Source: Elymus sibiricus (taxonomy: Eukaryota > Streptophyta > Magnoliopsida > Poales > Poaceae). Taken from it: a stretch of DNA of 64,000 bases. A model generated the notes under the pieces. That model did no database searches. It saw nothing but the letters and a program-made list of their open reading frames with translations, and was not told the DNA's origin. The DNA lies in the NCBI GenBank assembly GCA_039707655.1, contig CM077667.1, forward strand, positions 417,985,409 through 418,049,408. Direction: 5' to 3'. The translations under genes and the position numbers were made by a program. Below, piece after piece: positions 60,924-64,000 of the stretch; position 1 is the first letter of the stretch; each line of letters opens with the position of its first letter.

Positions 60924-61454
60924 TCAGCACAAATCTAGCATGTGCAAATAGGAAGAATGAAGCCCTGATAATTTCAACACAAAGAGAGGTAAGTGGGTAA
61001 CATAAACATTTCTATAACCAAATTTGCCTCTCTCATAATAATTCCATGTAGGATCATATTCAAATTCAACAATATAGCTATTATATAAAATATTCTCTCC
61101 ACGATCTACATGCACAAAATCTTTATAATATTCCAAGACAGTGGGATTAGCATTAACTAAAGTCATGACCTCTCTAAACCCACTTTTATCAATAAAATCA
61201 TAAGACTGAACACTCTCCAAAGATGTGGGATTCTTTTTACCTAAAGTTGACACTCTTCCAAACCCACTTTCAATACTATGGAAATTTTCAATATTAGATT
61301 CATTATGAGGCTTAAATAAATTTTCTAGATCAAAAGAAACATTATCACCCCAATCATGATCATTAGCACAATTCATAGTCATATAATTTATACTAACAAA
61401 ATTGCAATCATGATTTTCATTCAATAAATGTATCCCAATACCATTTTCATTCAT
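60924..61454 (-). CDS. 176-codon ORF of element C (GFGxVxTL family, short form)
   Basis: It starts MNENGIGIHLLNENHDCNFV. The block LNENHDC, NCANDHDWGDN is shared with the H ORF. Two repeat copies are present: SGFGRVSTLGKKNPTSLESV and SGFREVMTLVNANPTVLEYY. The C-terminal block YIVEFEYDPTWNYYERGKFG and LPLFVLKLSGLHSSYLHMLD matches H and more loosely S. It lacks the S zinc knuckle and has no enzyme motifs. The H homologue extends further in both directions, so this copy may be truncated. Function unknown; placed as gag would be, about 200 bp from the primer site. Confidence 0.64.
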   Translation of the reverse strand: MNENGIGIHLLNENHDCNFVSINYMTMNCANDHDWGDNVSFDLENLFKPHNESNIENFHSIESGFGRVSTLGKKNPTSLESVQSYDFIDKSGFREVMTLVNANPTVLEYYKDFVHVDRGENILYNSYIVEFEYDPTWNYYERGKFGYRNVYVTHLPLFVLKLSGLHSSYLHMLDLC

Positions 61455-61654
61455 CGCTTCATTATTAACTATTAGTTTACAATAAGCACCAAGTTTGAAA
61501 AGATTAGCAAGTGGATGACGATCTATTTATCTTTAAATTTTCTTTTACTTTCTGTTATTGTGTAACAAAGATAAAGATAACATACTAGGCAAGTAGAAAG
61601 TTGAACAAGTAAATGCTAGTGTGTGTAGGTACCTCGAATGAAGTTGGTGATGTC

Positions 61655-61672
61655 TCCTTGGCAACGGCGCCA
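61655..61672 (-). other. Primer-binding site of element C
   Basis: The minus strand reads TGGCGCCGTTGCCAAGGA, with two changes near its 3' end relative to the common site. It lies about 11 bp inside the 5' LTR. Confidence 0.86.
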
Positions 61673-61683
61673 GAAATTCTTTC

Positions 61684-63236
61684 TACTACTTGTGAGCTGC
61701 TTTGGGGTTTTTCCCGAAGAGGAAGGGTGAAGCAATATAGTAGCAATAACTATTTCCCTCGGTGAGAACCAAGGTTATTAAACCAGTAGGAGAATCATAA
61801 CAACTCATCTTTCAAGCGGTACATGCACACACAAAACCAAACACTTGCACCCAACGCGGGCAAGAGGGTTGTCAAGCCCCTTGAACTCGTTACATGCAAG
61901 GATTACTTCTGATAGTGGTAGATAGATAATGATAAAGGCAAAATAAAATAAAAGTAAATAAATTGCAGCAAGGTATTTTGTGTTTTTTAACAAATATGAT
62001 TAAGTAACCCCAGGGACCATGTGTTCACTAGATGCTTCTCTCTCAAAAGTAGCATACGGTGGGTAGACAAATTACTGTTGGGCAATTGATAGAAAAGCAC
62101 ATAGTTATTATTATGTATTCATGGTAATGATCATGTATATAGGCATCACGTCCGTGACAAGTAGACTGAAATGATTCTGCATCTACCAATCGACCGCTAT
62201 ACAGAATGCATCTATGGTATTAAGTTTATGCAAATAGAGTAATGCTTTAAGCAAGATGACATGATGTAGACAAAGTAAGTACAAGCAATATGTTCAAAAT
62301 CCGTCGTTTTATCCTTAGTAGCAATAATACAATACGTGTCTTGTCCCCTTCTGTCACTGGATTATAGAGCACCGCAAAATTGAACCCACTACAATGCACT
62401 CCTCCCACTGAAGATAAATCAATCTAGTTGGCCAAACCAAACCGATAGATTGGAGAGACTTACAAAGCTATAACAATCATGCATAATAGAATTCAGAGAA
62501 GACTCAATTACTTTTCATGAATAATCTGATCATAAACCCACAATTCATCAAATCCCAACAAAAACACCACAAAAGAAGATTACATCGGATAGATCAACAC
62601 GAGAATCACGAAGAACTTTGTATTGAAGATCAAAGAGAGAGAAGAAGCCATCTAGCTACTAGCTATGGACCCGAAGGTGTGTGGTGAACTACTCACACAT
62701 CATCATGGAGGCAACAAGGTTTATGAAGATGGCCTCCGTGATGGATTCCCCCTCCGGCAGAGTACCGGAAAAGGCCTCCAGGATGGGATCGCGGAAGAAC
62801 AGAGACTTGCGGCGGCGGAAAAATTGTTTCGGGTGGCTCTATGTTTGTTTCCCGATTTTAGAGAATTTATAGAGGTGGAATTAGGTCATATGGAGCCACG
62901 TGGGGCCCATAAGGCATCAGGGCGTGCCTACCCCCTGAGTGCGCCTTGTTGCCTTGTCGTCTCCTTGCTTCTCGTCTGGTCTCCTTACGAAGCTTCTAGT
63001 GTTTCTCTTTTCCAAAAAAATTGTCAAAAAGTTTCGTAGCGTTTGGACTCCGTTTGGTACTGATTTCCTAGAAAACCAAAAACAAGCAAAAAAACAAAAA
63101 CTGGCACTGGGCACTGGGTTAATAGGTAGTCCCAAAAAATGATATAAATAGCATATTATTGCATATAAATTATCAAAGATTGATAATATAATAGCATGAA
63201 ACAAAAAAAAATTATAGATACGTCGGAGACGTATCA
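61684..63236 (-). repeat. Element C 5' LTR
   Basis: This 1553-bp LTR begins TACTACTTGTGAG (TG changed to TA) and ends GGAGACGTATCA before the TSD. The U3 hairpin is at 62911-62957 and the TATA ATTTATA at 62865-62871. Confidence 0.93.
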
Positions 63237-63241
63237 CGACT

Positions 63242-64000
63242 CTCGAGGTGAGAAAGGGCAATGCACGGTACCGAGGAGGCTAGCAAATTACGGAGAGGTC
63301 AGAGTGCGTATATCCATGGACTCACATTAGTCATAAAGAACTCATATACTTATTTCAAAGCCTTATTAGCTCTCTCGAAGCAAAGCACTACCACATGCCG
63401 CTAGGGAGGAGGTTGGTTGGAGTTAACCATCGTGCGCCCCCGATTCAAACAACACGATAGGATTTCATTCCAGACATAAAAATGGTCACACCTCATCACC
63501 GTGCCATGACCAATATTTAGATGAGAAGTAAATAACAAACTTTAATACCGATATTCCTACTAACCAATGATCATGGACCTATATCCCTTCATATTACTAC
63601 ATCAATATAATCAACCCATGTTTATTCTTCGATGAGCTACATGAAAGTTTTTATTATATACCCCTTGAATACCTATCCTGTTTGGATTAGTCTTATAACA
63701 CGTGCAAATTACCATTCCTTATGCCTTATACTCTCAAAAATATTTAATTGAAGCATGAGAGTTCATCTATTTCTTTAAAATATGACCGCCACCGTGCTCT
63801 AACAAGATATAAGTGAAGCACTAGAGCAACTGCCTCGCTCAAAAGATATAAGTGAAGCACATAGAGTATTCTAACAAATTATGATGAAAGCGTGTCTCTC
63901 TCATAAAGTGTATCTGGCAAAATATAATTGTGGCAAACTTAAATGAAAATAAACTATAATACACGACGCTCCAAGCAAAACTCATATCATGTGATGAATA
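63242..64000 (-). mobile_element. Host element D, right fragment (non-coding internal region)
   Basis: It continues 1420-2105 after the C insertion, starting CTCGAGGTGAGAAAGGGC. It aligns with 44590-45345 in C. It ends at the window edge before the hairpin region. No ORF looks coding. Confidence 0.82.

Larger units (their letters stand above)
2111..63236 (-). mobile_element. Element C: non-autonomous Sabrina-like Gypsy element
   Basis: C is a complete minus-strand element with TSD CGACT at 2106-2110 and 63237-63241. Its 5' LTR is 61684-63236 and its 3' LTR is split into 2111-2574, 4169-4920 and 34909-35300. The internal region is 35301-36379, 44372-45465 and 60166-61683, with one ORF (60924-61454). 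It hosts a solo LTR and elements B, E and G. Rejoined host sequence across the TSD reads like the uninterrupted homologue near 44575, which supports the boundary. No gag, protease, reverse transcriptase or integrase is visible, so it is non-autonomous. Confidence 0.92.

Noticed and set aside
2111..63236. Repeated short ORFs with the peptide KLGDA
   Set aside because: The peptide is a translation of the polypurine-tract-like DNA motif AAGCTTGGGGATGC; it is coding only within the S ORF.

Overview
The window is plant DNA made entirely of nested LTR retrotransposons. I find no cellular protein-coding gene, rRNA or tRNA gene, CRISPR array or bacterial feature. The LTR ends (TGATACGTCTCCAACGTATC and close variants), the primer-binding site TGGCGCCGTTGCCGGGGA and the layout of the internal regions resemble Gypsy (Ty3) families of wheat, barley and their relatives, of the type called Sabrina and WHAM. 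A Triticeae genome (wheat, Aegilops, barley or rye) is therefore the best guess. Family names come from memory and are tentative; element boundaries come from the sequence.

The nest can be resolved almost to the base because most insertions keep a 5-bp target-site duplication (TSD). The outermost host D (minus strand; 1420-2110 and 63242-64000) carries two insertions: I (plus strand, 3' end only, 1-1419) and C (2111-63236, TSD CGACT). C contains a solo LTR (2575-4163, AGGCA), B (4921-34903, GCTCT), E (36380-44366, CTATG) and G (45466-60160, ATCCC). B contains A (12723-34697, CCCCC). A contains S (14399-23115, GCCAC) and a rearranged chromovirus (25542-33664). E contains a second solo LTR (39100-40597, CTTAA). 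G contains H (47136-54035, CCTCC). This gives four to five levels of insertion.

Coding capacity is low. S, C and H are non-autonomous: each has one minus-strand ORF of a shared unknown family, marked by GFGxVxTL repeats; only S also has a zinc knuckle. E has an unrelated intact ORF at the same place. B keeps a broken gag-protease. A and G are one family, in opposite orientations, with gag-protease and no reverse transcriptase; G also keeps a 280-codon 3' ORF. The only reverse transcriptase and RNase H lie in the chromovirus (28653-32556), which lacks its own integrase and carries a stop codon between gag and pol. The elements must have depended on enzymes supplied from elsewhere.

Three features are not explained by ordinary annotation. 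A GC-rich hairpin lies just upstream of the TATA box in the U3 of every LTR examined that keeps this region, although the arm sequences differ. Paired hairpins related to the polypurine tract lie downstream of the ORF in the non-autonomous elements. A 1482-bp RNase H plus LTR block is duplicated inside the chromovirus. Several repair scars are also readable.
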